Below, piece by piece: positions 21,658-32,319 of a stretch of 64,000 nucleotides of DNA. Made by a program: the position numbers and the translations under genes. The notes under the pieces were generated by a model that was not told where the DNA came from, did not search any database, and was given only the letters and a program-made list of their open reading frames with translations. Positions within the stretch are counted from its first letter, which is position 1. Each line of letters starts with the position of its first letter. The DNA is from Leptidea sinapis (taxonomy: Eukaryota; Arthropoda; Insecta; Lepidoptera; Pieridae): the NCBI RefSeq assembly GCF_905404315.1, contig NC_066267.1, forward strand, positions 3,362,501 to 3,426,500, given 5' to 3'.

Positions 21658-22137
21658 TATGTTTATGGTCATAAATAGAGCACTACATTACAAGCCGGCC
21701 CACATTCTAGCGTTCTACAAAGCGCAGGTCCGGCCAAATATGGAGTATTCCTGTTATATCTGGCTTAGCGCACAATACAGATGTACTGGAAATCTCAGGG
21801 ATCCAGTTCTCTGTGAACGGCTAGATCATGTATTGCGTGAAAAGTCTTATTAGTATATTATCCAATATTGGAATACCATCTGGATGTCTGGTATTGCTAT
21901 ACAATGCGTTTTTTAAGGAACTCTCTTCCACTAAGAACTAAACTATGGTATTTCTTTCCTCATGCGGTGTTGACAGGACCTTCAGAAAAAGCGTGTACAC
22001 TTTTCTAAAAGGCCGACAACTTTCCTGTGATTTCTGATGAGGTGATGGTTCTAGTGTTGCAAGAAAATATGGGCGGCGTATTAGGTGCCCCGTAAGCTTG
22101 TTTGCCCTCCTCTTGGATAAAATTTTCATGAAAATAA
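21658..22137 (+). mobile_element. Diverged LINE-A-related 3' fragment
   Basis: The plus frame reads VINRALHYKPAHILAFYKAQVRPNMEYSC, the conserved VINRARQYFKPAHILALYKAQVRPHMEYC block of LINE-A, followed by SAQYRCTGN and CERLDH. A downstream non-coding part carries AAAGCGTGTACACTTT and GGTGCCCCGTAAGCTTG, ending at the AAAATTTTCATGAAAATAAA tail. More diverged than other copies, so it is probably a sister subfamily. Internal deletion near 21845. Confidence 0.75.
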
Positions 22138-22264
22138 ATCTTTAGCAATTAGAAAGTTTAATTAATATTTCAGCCATAGAGAGAAAGTATTGTGTTAAAG
22201 AAATATAATTTTCTACGGTTTTTAAGCCTGAAATATTTGAAACACTTGTATTAAAACCATACAG

Positions 22265-22428
22265 CTTCAAGTTATACGACGTGAGGTATTCACAAATTTG
22301 TAACAATATAATAAAGTTATATCTGAGAGCTTCAATGGAGGTTCGAGGTTTGTCACTCATGAATTATTTCGTGTTGAAAACAACTTCATTGAAATAGATG
22401 TATTTTATTGTAGATGGAGCATTTAAAT
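22265..22428 (+). repeat. Unknown dispersed repeat, copy 2
   Basis: GGTATTCACAAATTTGTAAC, GAGAGCTTCAATGGAGG and GTCACTCATGAATTATTTCG match 8378-8442. Confidence 0.65.
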
Positions 22429-22470
22429 ATCCATTTATTCAAGTATGGCACCTTATCTGATATTGACAGT

Positions 22471-22747
22471 AGACTAACGGCCTTACAAATAAAATTGGCA
22501 TACATTTATAACTAAGCATAAACCAAGAATAAGTAAAATGTTTACAATTAGATATTTTGCTTACGAATGGTTTGTTCGGACATATAACGTTTCCCACGTT
22601 TATTTGCAAGGCAGCTTGTCATTCGGAAAACTTCAGTATTATCATTATATTAATAGTGTTGTCAACGATATTGTAAACATTTTGCATTTTCTTTGTTTAT
22701 CATCAGTTATAACTTTATACCAAGTTTATTTGTAAGGCCGTTAGTGT
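22471..22747. mobile_element. MITE-2 with 26 bp TIRs and TA target site
   Basis: The left TIR 22473-22498 (ACTAACGGCCTTACAAAT..) and the right TIR 22720-22745 (..ATTTGTAAGGCCGTTAGT) are inverted with one mismatch in 26. TA dinucleotides flank the element one base outside (TAG at left, GTA at right), as expected for Tc1/mariner-type insertion. The interior of ~220 bp has no transposase. Confidence 0.88.
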
Positions 22748-22749
22748 AT

Positions 22750-23170
22750 TATTTGTTAAAATATTATTGTCTCGGGAATTTTATTAAATCTGTCATTAAT
22801 AAATACATACGTATACATTCAGTTATCGCTTAAACCTTTTTGTTAGGATTTAAATTTAAGTTTTTTTTAAATTGTTTTTTGGGTATAACCTTTAGGACTG
22901 TTTTGTATCGTTGCCCTCGCGGTAATGCGACAAAACTTCTGAATTTTATAAAATTCTCATTGTGTTATGAATGAACTTCCAAGTCATTTTTTTTTTTCAT
23001 TTTTTTAATTATTATTTTCTTTTTTATTATTTTTATTATATATATATGATTAACCTTATAGAATGGATAATGGAACAGTTTGATATATTATTTTAAAAAA
23101 GGAATAATATTGAATTTTTGCAGAATCTTAAAAACAAATGCAGCTTTACAAATCGATGTTAGAATAAAAA
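22750..23170. other. AT-rich spacer with T-runs
   Basis: Low-complexity T-rich sequence at 22989-23040. Nothing else seen. Confidence 0.55.
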
Positions 23171-23174
23171 AAAA

Positions 23175-23665
23175 AGACGTGTGGCACTCGGGGACTGCCG
23201 CGGTGAAGCTATTGCATAGCATTTTTTATCAACTTATGCAATTATAATTATTTATTTATTTTATTTATGCAGTATTTTATTTAATAACATTAATTTTAAA
23301 AAAAGCAAACGGGAACTGAGTAAAATTTAACTTGCAAGATTTGATTACAGATAGACAACGGGACAGGTGAAACTAAATAAAAATGCTTAAATAATTATGA
23401 CAATAATAACAATTAAAAAAACGTGATAAAAAGGCTCGAATCTGGGACCTTCTGCACAACGAGCATATGTGATAACCGCTATTCCACGGCAACTGTAAAA
23501 AGCGTGCTGAAATATCTATAAACATCTAGTAAGTGTTAGGTTATTTTCGTTACGGAATTTCTAGATTCGGTCCCCACGCTCAAGGCCCGCGATAGAAGCT
23601 ATGCAATAGCTTAAAAATAAGTAGTGATAAAATAATGTAATTAAATATGATTATTTAAGTAGCAA
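23175..23665 (-). repeat. tRNA-like repeat (Val-type body) between two GAAGCTATTGCATAGC motifs
   Basis: On the minus strand, 23433-23495 reads TAGCGGTTATCACATATGC, then TTGTGCAGAAGGTCCC and AGATTCGAGCC. The order and wording match the D-arm to T-arm of a tRNA-Val/Asp-type gene, but the anticodon stem has a mismatch and the acceptor is not paired. It is therefore a tRNA-derived SINE head or pseudogene. It is flanked by two related segments containing GAAGCTATTGCATAGC (23205) and GAAGCTATGCAATAGC (23596). Confidence 0.55.
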
Positions 23666-23669
23666 TAAA

Positions 23670-24815
23670 ATTATTCAAGTTATAGTAGATGTCATAAAAT
23701 TATTATTCGTATTATACGTATTTCTGGTCAAAATAAAAATATTCATCAATAATATTATGACTCTTCTTATCTTTTTACGTACCGCAGTTCCATATGTAAC
23801 AATTCGAATAACGTAATATGACACCACCGTTCCATATGGAACAACGACGAAATCCACACGACCTCATTCGATTTCCCTCGTTATTTTGTTATTAGGAATT
23901 ACTTTTTTACTTTGAACTTAAAATAGTAGAAAACTCCGTTAAATTCTGTACAAATAAGAACAATGACTATGGGATGTTCGTATACAAAAGTTAACAGAAA
24001 AAGGGTTCGGTGCTTCAGCGTTTCGACCGCCGACGTGATAGTGAAGTACACAGAATTTTTAGTTTTATTCGAAGTTTTATCCAATATTTGGTAAGTTTCA
24101 ATTTTATAATAAATTTAGACTTTATTTCCAAGACATAAGAAAATTATAATATTATAATATAGTTTTCTTTAATATATATTTGACTTACGAACGAAAGGTT
24201 AATATAATTAGAGTGTGTATTAATTATTACAAACAAATAAAACTGTCATTACAAAGACTTCTACAGCAATAATTATTTCTACTTTTAATACATGTATCTT
24301 ATATACATACTATAAATACACATATATAAACATTTGCGTTCAAGAAAATGAAAACTTCTGAGATGAGTCTACAAATTTAAATTAAATAATCAAATGCACA
24401 CAAAAAAAAGCTAGGAAATGTCGTGAATTTCTTTGAAATGGTGTAATGAAGTTATTTAAGCTTCATTATAATATGACGAGATAATTTGATCAAAAGAATG
24501 CGTAACAAATCAGCGTTGAAGTTAGACAGACAGTCGCAATAATATAAAAATCGAATTAATTCTATGACTTAAGTACCAGAAAACTTTGTGTTTGTGTTCA
24601 AAGTATATTTTATTCTTTACAAATTTGCAGTTTTGTTATATTCATGTATCAATTCTTCGGTCAGTGTAAAGCAATAACTTTACTCATACTTATTCAAGAA
24701 ATTAAAAAAAATGGTGAACTCTACTTAAGGATGCTTATTTGTTTACTACACGATCAATCGATATTATTTATATTATGAAATCAAATATTGGATCATAATT
24801 TTAATATGTAGAGTT
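23670..24815. other. AT-rich spacer, nothing recognised
   Basis: Over 1.1 kb with no recognisable element. A 12 bp palindrome TTCCATATGGAA at 23830 is the only small landmark. Confidence 0.5.
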
Positions 24816-24816
24816 C

Positions 24817-25258
24817 TGGTCCATCCCCCCCCCTTCCAACAAGATTATGACAGCGGCCCTAAAAGAGATATTAACCCAGGACGGTACTGGGCTCTACCAG
24901 GCCGGAGAATCCTTCCCCGAGTATTCTCGCTCGGGCTGCCTCTCAAATTCTGGGGAAGGCACAGTACCGTGCATGGCCGAGGACAAACGAGGCAGTAACA
25001 CCACAGCACCCCACTTCACGCTTAATGTGGACTTTTGCAACATCAGGGAAATCCAAACTAATTTAAACGCCGTCCACTACCAGCTTGAGACGGCGCAGCC
25101 GGCCTTGTGTTTCCTTACGGAGACGCAAATATCTCGACCTAGCGATACGTCATATTTAACGTACCCCGGGTACAAAGCTGAGCATATTTTTTTGCCGCAT
25201 GCCAGCGTTTGTTCGTACGTTAGGGAGGATATCTGCTGTTACCGTTTCAGTACGTGGT
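24817..25258 (+). pseudogene. LINE-A 5' part of ORF2 (endonuclease N-terminus)
   Basis: The open frame 24847-25296 reads FTLNVDFCNIREIQTNLNAV and QPALCFLTETQISRPSD, the first third of the LINE-A endonuclease with its Asn and Glu motifs. It breaks off at VREDICCYRF before GDFN and SDH. Upstream residues (ALKEILTQDGTGLYQAG) give the sequence ahead of the domain. Truncated at about 25258, where unrelated DNA and then an inverted SINE-S follow. Confidence 0.85.
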
Positions 25259-25307
25259 TGCCGTTAAGAATCTATATAATGCTGTTGATTGTATGATGAC
25301 CATTGTT

Positions 25308-25628
25308 TGTTTTTTTTTTATAAAAATAAGAGACGACACGAGCTAGACGTTCAGCTGTTGGTAATCGATTCGCCCTGCCCATTACAATGCAGTGCCACTG
25401 AGGATACTTGAAAGACCCAAAAATTCTGAGCGGCACTACAATTGTGCTCGTCATCTGGAGATATAAGATGTTAAGTCTCATTTGTCCAGTAATTTCACTA
25501 GCTATGGCGGCCTTAAGATCGAAACACAGTAATGCTTACACATTTCTGCTTCACGGTAGAAATAGGCACCATTGTGGTACCTATAATCTAGCCGGCATCC
25601 TGTGCAAAGAAGCTTCCCACTGTACTAT
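25308..25628 (-). mobile_element. SINE-S copy, near full length
   Basis: Tail as a T-run at 25311-25322 with TTATAAAAATAAGAGACGAC. The body runs through GACGTTCAGCTGTTGG, AATTTCACTAGCTATGGCGG and CTAGCCGGCATCCTGTGC to CTTCCCACTG. One of the most complete copies (~310 bases). Confidence 0.92.
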
Positions 25629-25629
25629 C

Positions 25630-26365
25630 AATATTCTATAAAATACAGAAAACAAAATAGGCTGTTCAGTGTTCATGTCAACGTGAATGGCACTATTTTT
25701 TGCTTCAACATCAGGCTCCGTGTTGATAAATTACTTTTTCCTTAAGGATTTTATTTAAAAGCGATAAAAGACATTAATTCACAAAAACGAAACAAAGAGA
25801 TGATCTGTTTTGAATTGCAAATAGCCCAGATGAAATTTATTTACTCTGTAAATCGGCAACAAAAACTCACTCACACAAAAAAGTTCGTTGCTCTTTTGCA
25901 TGAAATATATGTTAAAAAAACTAATAACCTTAGTTTTTGAATAATAAAAAGTTAACTCAAACAATGTTATTGCATCTACTCAAGTTTCTGCATAAATAAA
26001 AAAATGCATTATTGTTATTTCGGGGGATAACTTTGTTTTTTTTTTTAAAGACTTGATCTCTGCCATGTCTGCCATTGCTCTCAATTGTTTTTAAGTATGG
26101 ATTACAATATGATGAGTATCAAATTAAACTTTATATGAATATGTCGTGCGTAGGCACCTCGCTACCTGCTACTAATGTTTTCATTGACTGCTAATATTCC
26201 CACTTGACAAAATTCCAGATCATGTTCAAAGAAATTACTTAAAAAAATAGTAAAAAAAATATTATATATATCGTGAGTACCCGTAATAATAATTACAATG
26301 TTAAAGTTTCGCGATGATAAAAGTTTAAAAACATATAGTCCACTATGGTCCAGAACCTATATTTT
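25630..26365. other. AT-rich spacer, nothing recognised
   Basis: No recognisable feature. The minus frame 25779-25964 is low complexity. Confidence 0.5.
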
Positions 26366-26369
26366 GTGG

Positions 26370-26790
26370 ACTGCCTCAGAACGCCAGATGTCACACCATT
26401 ATCAACAAGAAGCACTTAAACGCTGGAGCAACTCAACAGGCTTAAACTATTTCAAAGCACTGATAAAGTCGTTCAACAATAGAAACGCGAATGATGCCCT
26501 ATCACTGAGCAGGAATAACCTATGCTTACTCACAAGGATGCTAACTGGGCACTGTCCCCAAAGCAGGCACCGCAGTGTGGTCGGAATCAAAAACGAAAAA
26601 CCTTTGCCTTGAGGCCTATGAAACGCCTCTTCAACTCCTCTGTGATTGCGGCCCAATAATACTTAAGCGTAGCATCATCGTCGGCGACTACACCCTGCTC
26701 CCAGGTGTTGTTTGTAATACTTGAGTTAAGAAGATACTGCGGTTCGTAAATGCAGCAGGGATTGACGACGAGCTATAAGTATGAGTGGCG
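26370..26790 (+). pseudogene. R1/LOA/I-type LINE C-terminus (RNase H-linked tail)
   Basis: The frame from 26298 contains ALKRWSNSTG, LSLSRNNLCLLTRMLTGHCP and RHRSVVGI. After a stop at ~26612 there is CLEAYETP and LLCDCGP, and further on LGDYTLLPG and RFVNAAGI. This succession matches the conserved C-terminal region after RNase H in R1/LOA/I-group LINEs (LTGHCPLxxHxxxxG, C-x-C-E-E-TxxHxLCxC, FLG). The zinc-knuckle part is shifted or broken. It is the only trace of this clade in the window. Confidence 0.7.
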
Positions 26791-27227
26791 AACACAATAG
26801 TTCAATTCTGCTACTAGGAACACAACTAGTTATTAAGATTTATTAGGACTACACAAATAGTCAACACTCCAAATAAATAAATAAAAATATGAAAATAGCT
26901 AAAGTAAACTAGGCGAGTCGTATCTATGTCAGTTCATTGTTTAATCTTTTAATCCGCGTATGTTGCTGAACTTAGCCCAATCCGATATTAGCCAAGCCAA
27001 TGAATAAACTAAGGGAGTCCTATTGTAATTTGGAACCAAGAGAGTAATTCCTAACAATATTGCAGAATCTAACGGTTTTACCTTCTCTCTTTTTACCAAA
27101 ACGCACAGAATGTTTTTTTTTAATAATGTTGGTAATACTGGACATTACTTCTCCGCATAAATATTAGTGTTGTTTTACTATGTTTCAGAAGGTCAGAAAT
27201 ACGCCATGTTTCAGCCATCACGCCATC

Positions 27228-27272
27228 ATCATCATCAACCTGAAGACGTCCAAGCGCTGGCAGCTATATCGG
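27228..27272 (-). mobile_element. RTE-type LINE 3' tail
   Basis: CATCATCATCATCAACC followed by GAAGACGTCCAAGCGCTGG is the reverse complement of the RTE end (TGGACGTCTTC...(GAT)n) seen at 62160-62195. Only the terminus remains. Confidence 0.55.
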
Positions 27273-27309
27273 TCAACAGATCATCCTAACTTTCCAACGC
27301 GGAAGTACT

Positions 27310-28035
27310 GCCGGTATTCTTGGTACACTTCCCCGTAATGATCGTTTGATTTTAATGTAATCATAGTATTGTAAATATAATACGACTAGTAGTTGTGTCT
27401 CAAACTCTATAAATTTGAGAGTTGTATCAAAACCTCACCTTTATAATTTCAATTAAAAAGTTTAACATTTTTAATTTTAGTTCAGTTGGCTAATTGACGA
27501 AAGCAATCTAAGCTCAGTTTAATAATTTTTATCTAGGAAATACAATATATTTGCCACAGGCCAACTTATAATGTCATTTAGATAAATTTTTATTACGATA
27601 ATTGATACTGTTCAAAGGAACAGCCATTTACAAAAGCAAGCTTCAGCTGGAAATACATTATATTATTATACATAAGGAGTTTGGAATAGTTCATCGTGTT
27701 AGCCAAAATTGAACCTTATATTAACGTTATTATAGTTTCTTCTGTCAATAACCGTTCATGGATTAAGATGTGATTGAGATTCACTAGCAAGGGATCTTTC
27801 ATCTAATTAACTGCTAATGACAACTGTATGTCATTGTCTAACGTTAGCTTATCATCGCGGCACTGAGATTTTTTTTATATATTTTGATTCAGTCAAAATT
27901 AAAATCACTTCAAAATTTATTGACGATTAAAAAAAAACAATATAGTCCATGCCATCGCCAAAGCTGCTTACGGCTTACTGTGGTTATATTGTGTTATTTT
28001 TCCCTTAACAATTTTAAAAACTATTTTTACTAAAG
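27310..28035. other. AT-rich spacer, nothing recognised
   Basis: No recognisable element. Confidence 0.5.
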
Positions 28036-28040
28036 TATAT

Positions 28041-28186
28041 ATCAAATCAAATCAAAATCACTTTACTCATGTAGGTCACAGAATGACACTGATGAATGTC
28101 AAAAAAAATCTTATTAAATTTACCGCAACTTCGCAAAGGGAACTAACGAGAAGAAGTTGCATGAATCTCATTGCCACTCTTTTAAA
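28041..28186 (-). mobile_element. LINE 3' end (tail GTGATTTTGATTTGATTTG)
   Basis: ATCAAATCAAATCAAAATCA then CTCATGTAGGTCACAG, GACACTGATGAATGTC and GAAGTTGCATGAATCTC. The same tail is found in an inverted pair at 47359-47609. Confidence 0.7.
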
Positions 28187-28189
28187 TAT

Positions 28190-28720
28190 ATATTTATGAA
28201 AGAAACATCTCGAAAACACAACATCCCATCTGATAAACGAAGAGTTTATTATTTCAGAGTAATAATTGTAATTATGCCAATAATAATTAACTAATTATCA
28301 GGCAAAAGCGACGGGCTCTGAACTCTTCAATTTACTCCTCAAGACAGTCTCTCTGTCTTCAATACATTATTTTAATGGATTGGCTTTTGCTGGAGGGCTT
28401 CGGGCGCGTTTACGAGATATTATATTATCAAGTGTTTGTTTGACCTAATTAATGTCACCAATTCCTTTTACGTCGTTATAATAGACAATAGAATATACTA
28501 ACGTAAAGGCATCCTGATAACTCGTTAATGCTTGACCAATATTGATTGGATTGTCCAATGTGTGCGTTAGATAGTGGTTAGGGCGTTTAAGTATTCAAAA
28601 TACTTTGTGACTGACGGTTTAGAACTTCATCATTAAAAATGGGTTTCAGTCCAAATGTAATAGACAGAGAAATGAGCAAGACTAATAACCGAATGGCAAC
28701 CACAAGACAGCAAAAGGTCG
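28190..28720. other. Spacer, nothing recognised
   Basis: No repeat or frame supported. Confidence 0.45.
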
Positions 28721-28724
28721 CCAA

Positions 28725-29141
28725 AAAAAGCTCGATCCATTTGACCACGTGCAACGTAGAGCAGCTCGAATTGTCGGGGACCCAGTGCTCTGTGAACGGC
28801 TGGATCACTTGGCGTTGCGTAGAGATGTCTCTTCATTGTGTGTCTTCTACCGCATTTATCACGTTGAGTGTTCCGAAGAGCTGTTTAACCTGATTCCTGC
28901 CGCCGAATTCCAGCTTCGCACGACACGCCACAAGTTAGGATATCACCCCACCATCTGGATGTGTGGCGGTCCTCCACAGTTTCCGGGACAATACGACATG
29001 GGTACCTTCAAAAAAAGCGCGTACATCTTCCTTAAAGGCCGGCAAAGCTCCTGTGATTCCTCTGGTGTTGCAAGAGATTGTGGGCGGCGGTGATTACTTA
29101 ACACCAGGACCCGTACGCCTGTTTGTCCTATTCTATAAAAA
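28725..29141 (+). mobile_element. LINE-A 3' fragment with tail
   Basis: Begins at CTCGATCCATTTGACCACG (frame FDHVQRRAARIVGDPVLCER, 28740-28800) and runs to ATTCTATAAAAAAAG. The frame 28749-29093 keeps RIVGDPVLCERLDHLALRRD and FYRIYHVECSEELFNLIPAAEF. A ~50 base deletion near 28980 removes the segment after CCTCCACAG. Confidence 0.9.
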
Positions 29142-29149
29142 AAGATATA

Positions 29150-29385
29150 GATGCAGACAGCCTATGAGAAGGGAAGACGACAAGAAAATAGCGGGGCAAC
29201 TATGGACTCGTACAGCAAAAGACAGGACAGAATGGAAATCTTTAGAGGAGGCCTTTTTGCGCAAGACAAGCTGTACCACAGTAAAGAACGTTTGCCGATA
29301 TTATTTATAATAACTATTTTACTTTATTAATATCTAGTATGTATAATAAGTACAGCAATAAAGGCATTTTATTTAATTTATTGTT
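29150..29385 (+). mobile_element. Second LINE 3' end directly behind LINE-A tail
   Basis: The frame reads KIAGQLWTRTAKDRTEWKSLEEAF, similar to the C-terminal W-x-x-x-A-x-(D/N)R-x-x-W-K-x-L-x-E-A motif of another APE-type LINE. It is followed by an untranslated tail ending in TTATTTAATTTATTGTTATT. Its 5' limit is the LINE-A poly-A at 29141, so one element interrupted or abutted the other. Confidence 0.65.
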
Positions 29386-29389
29386 ATTA

Positions 29390-30085
29390 TTATTTTACAG
29401 TCAAAATAGATTCGCTTTAATTTTTCTATCTTGATGTAATTCTATTCGAGGTTTTCTCTCTTGCATGATTTGTATGTCAAAAAAAACCAATACACCTCTG
29501 AGGTTTGATTTTGAATAGTTTTACACAAAAATGCGAGTTGATTGCGGTTATTATGAGGTATAGTTTAACGATTAATAATATTTCAAAATAAACTTTCAAT
29601 CTATCGTGTTCTGTTCAACAGGTGTAATATTTTATGCTTTACGATGAGTCTGGTAAATGTAAAAACACGGGTAAATGTAAAACAAAAACTATTTCAGAAA
29701 AGGGCCGATTCCATGTGATTACTCATGGACGACATGAGAATTATATAAAATCTTGTGTTGTGGGATGTTAACCCACTCATCATGACGTATAGTTGTTTTA
29801 AGCTGGCCAATCATATCGGAGGCAGTATCTCTCGCTCTTATCTCCTATCAGTATCAGTATCTCCTTAACTCATTTTAAGGGTAACCGTAGTTACTCAAGT
29901 GTTCAGTTACAAAATATATAAGGTACTGGTACTTTCTAGCATAATTATAAATTCATCGACAATAAAACATAAATTAGGTACCATATAATGCTCCAGATAC
30001 TTTTTAATACCATCTTTGTGCTGCAGAATTGAGCTATTTATAACCACTAACCTCTAGCCTCTAACCTTTATGTCCTAAAGAACCA
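29390..30085. other. Spacer, nothing recognised
   Basis: No supported feature. Confidence 0.45.
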
Positions 30086-30094
30086 AAGAGATTT

Positions 30095-30286
30095 AAAGAA
30101 AAAAAGCATTTTGACTGTTGCATCTCAATATATTCTTGATAATGATCTGTATGCTTATAAGCACATTAAGGAAATTGCTAGAAACTGCGACAATCATAAT
30201 GCTAACACGAGAAACGAACATAAACTTGTTATGCCAACTACTCGGTTAAGTCAAGTTAGTAAGTCTTTTATTAATTGTAACTAACC
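30095..30286 (+). mobile_element. LINE-B C-terminal fragment
   Basis: The translated segment TVASQYILDN, KHIKEIARNCDNHNANTRN, LVMPTTRLSQVSKSF corresponds to the tail of LINE-B ORF2 at 53396-53555. No tail or RT is left. Confidence 0.8.
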
Positions 30287-30289
30287 CCA

Positions 30290-30940
30290 TTTCCAATTCA
30301 GTACTGTTCAAAACACTCTCCACACTCTTTCTTGCGTCATTACCATATAGGTATACCAGATAGGTACAACAATTAATAACTCTTAACTTAAAAATCTCTC
30401 AAAGTAAAACCTTGAACCTCACGGAGTGGCTGTTGCAGTTGAATGGAACTAGAATGACAATTTCCTTGTGAAGCTAACACAATATATAGCGGTATATTTT
30501 GCTCAGACATGACTCAATATATACCAGATCCTGGAAATTACCAGTCTCCCGAAAACGCTAATACATGTGGCCTACTTGAGATAAAAATCGTAATCATTGT
30601 TGACCTTTCTGTCCCAACAAACTTATCGACGGTAACTCACCTTATCCGTACACGCTGTCTGTCAATGGGAGGACGTAAAGCTTACCAGCGATAGAAGTTT
30701 GTATGGAAATTGCAATTCACGCGTCCCAATAAGGCGAAAAGAATGACTGATCAGGTATATTGGGACAGCGTCAGATTATTGACAGCAAATTACTGGCATA
30801 GAAGGTAGTAATGTATCTGTATTTGTAAATAGTATATTGGGAACGGCCATTATACGTCCAAATAGACTATGAAAGCTGTGCAAACGTTGAAAAAAATAGA
30901 CTTTATAACTAACCTCTATTTTGAGTCATTCACCCACACT
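30290..30940. other. Spacer, nothing recognised
   Basis: No supported feature. The frame at 30509-30694 is not recognisable. Confidence 0.45.
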
Positions 30941-30944
30941 AACA

Positions 30945-31025
30945 CAAAGTGTCATACAAATCGCGAGTGTAAGACGTAGCTTGTCACGCACACTAAACTA
31001 ATATTCCTGGCCTGTTTTTATCGGT
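30945..31025 (+). repeat. Unknown dispersed repeat (GTGTAAGACGTAGCT), copy 2
   Basis: CAAATCGCGAGTGTAAGACG, AGCTTGTCACGCACACTAAA and CTGGCCTGTTTTTATCGG. The counterpart is at 10785-10855. Confidence 0.6.
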
Positions 31026-31284
31026 CGTCTAACAACAAGATACCCTATCTAGATATATAAATTATCTAATGACTATCCCTTGAATGCAGAAAATGACTAG
31101 GCGGCTTCCGTGGGCGATATACATATTACTTGTTAGGAAAAAAATTCCTTCCTTATATTGCTTAAATAGCAATCACCTCAGCTCAGCATGAACAACACGA
31201 TATTTAACGCAAAAATATTCAAATGTAAGAATTACCATGGAATAAACATGGATAAAATCTCTAAATTAATAAATTGATAAAGTT

Positions 31285-31425
31285 TAACAGAACATGTGGC
31301 ATGAAAACGTCACACATTGTACGAGAGTGGTTCGAGTACGCCCACTTGGACGTAGTATTAGTCGCCTCACTTTGCGACTACGCCTGCGGTATCTAGTTGG
31401 AGCACAGCGAAGAAAAATCCTTAAT
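31285..31425 (+). mobile_element. MITE-1, right-half copy
   Basis: ACAGAACATGTGGCATG and GTCACACATTGT correspond to 1190-1225, and GCGACTACGCCTGCGG, TATCTAGTTGGAGCACAGCG and AATCCTTAAT to the right TIR. The left TIR is absent, and an extra GTGGTTCGAGTACGCCCAC stretch is present in the middle. Confidence 0.8.
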
Positions 31426-31519
31426 TAAATAGTTCTACTTGGCTCTCATAAGTCCGCGTAAAGAGAGAAAAATAATAAACATAACAAAAGCCAAATATTA
31501 AACTGTTTTTGCACGCTGT

Positions 31520-31700
31520 ACCAAACCACATTAACACCGTATCACAAATGGATCGTTATCGAGCAAGTAGCGATAGTAAACATGTCGTGGGACGAGCTAT
31601 TTATATCCGTATTGTGGTTATCCGCACGTATAACCAGCAGTAATACATGATTGTATCTTTTATGTTCGCATTCAATTCTTAATTGAGATATCAATAGATG
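31520..31700 (+). repeat. Unknown dispersed repeat (GTTATCGAGCA), copy 2
   Basis: ATGGATCGTTATCGAGCAAG, GTAGCGATAGTAAACATG, GGGACGAGCTATTTATATCC and GGTTATCCGCACGT match 11872-11962. Confidence 0.65.
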
Positions 31701-32099
31701 AAATACACACAGACTGACGTAAATGTATATCCTTAGGCATAAAGATATTTATTTCTCATCAAAAACATAATATTGTTACTTACATGAGAACATAAAATGA
31801 TGTAATAATACTCTAATTTATCCTAAAATAAATAATACTAATAATTTATCCGCCATTCTTTACAATATGTTTCAGTTCATACTTATCTGGTACTTAGTAT
31901 ATTCTTCTTCACAAAATTTATAATAACTACTTGAGCTATTAATACTGATAATGAAACCTAACTGTGATCATGCAATTTGTTCATTACGAAAACATTGCAC
32001 CCATGACAAAGTAACTCTCAAATGACGGCCTTGTAGAAATATTAATCTTGTATTACTGCGGATCCATCAATAAATAACTTACTTACTTACTTAACTATT

Positions 32100-32312
32100 A
32101 CCTTACCAGTGGCAGGCTCCTTTGTACCGGATGCCGGCTAGATAATGGGTACTACTAAAGCGCCTATTTCTGCCGTGAAGCTGTTATGTGTAAAGTCTAC
32201 TGTCTTTCGGTCTAAAGGGTGCCGTAGCTAGTGAAATTACTGGGCAAATGAGACTAGACATCTTTTGTCTCAAGGTGACTTGCGCAGTGCCGCTCAGAAT
32301 TTTTGGATTTTT
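32100..32312 (+). mobile_element. SINE-S copy, 3'-truncated
   Basis: Starts at TTACCAGTGGCAGGCTCC and passes GCCGGCTAGATAATGGG and GTAGCTAGTGAAATTACTGG to GTGCCGCTCAGAATTTTTGG. The 3' ~90 bases are missing. Confidence 0.9.
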
Positions 32313-32319
32313 ACGTAAT

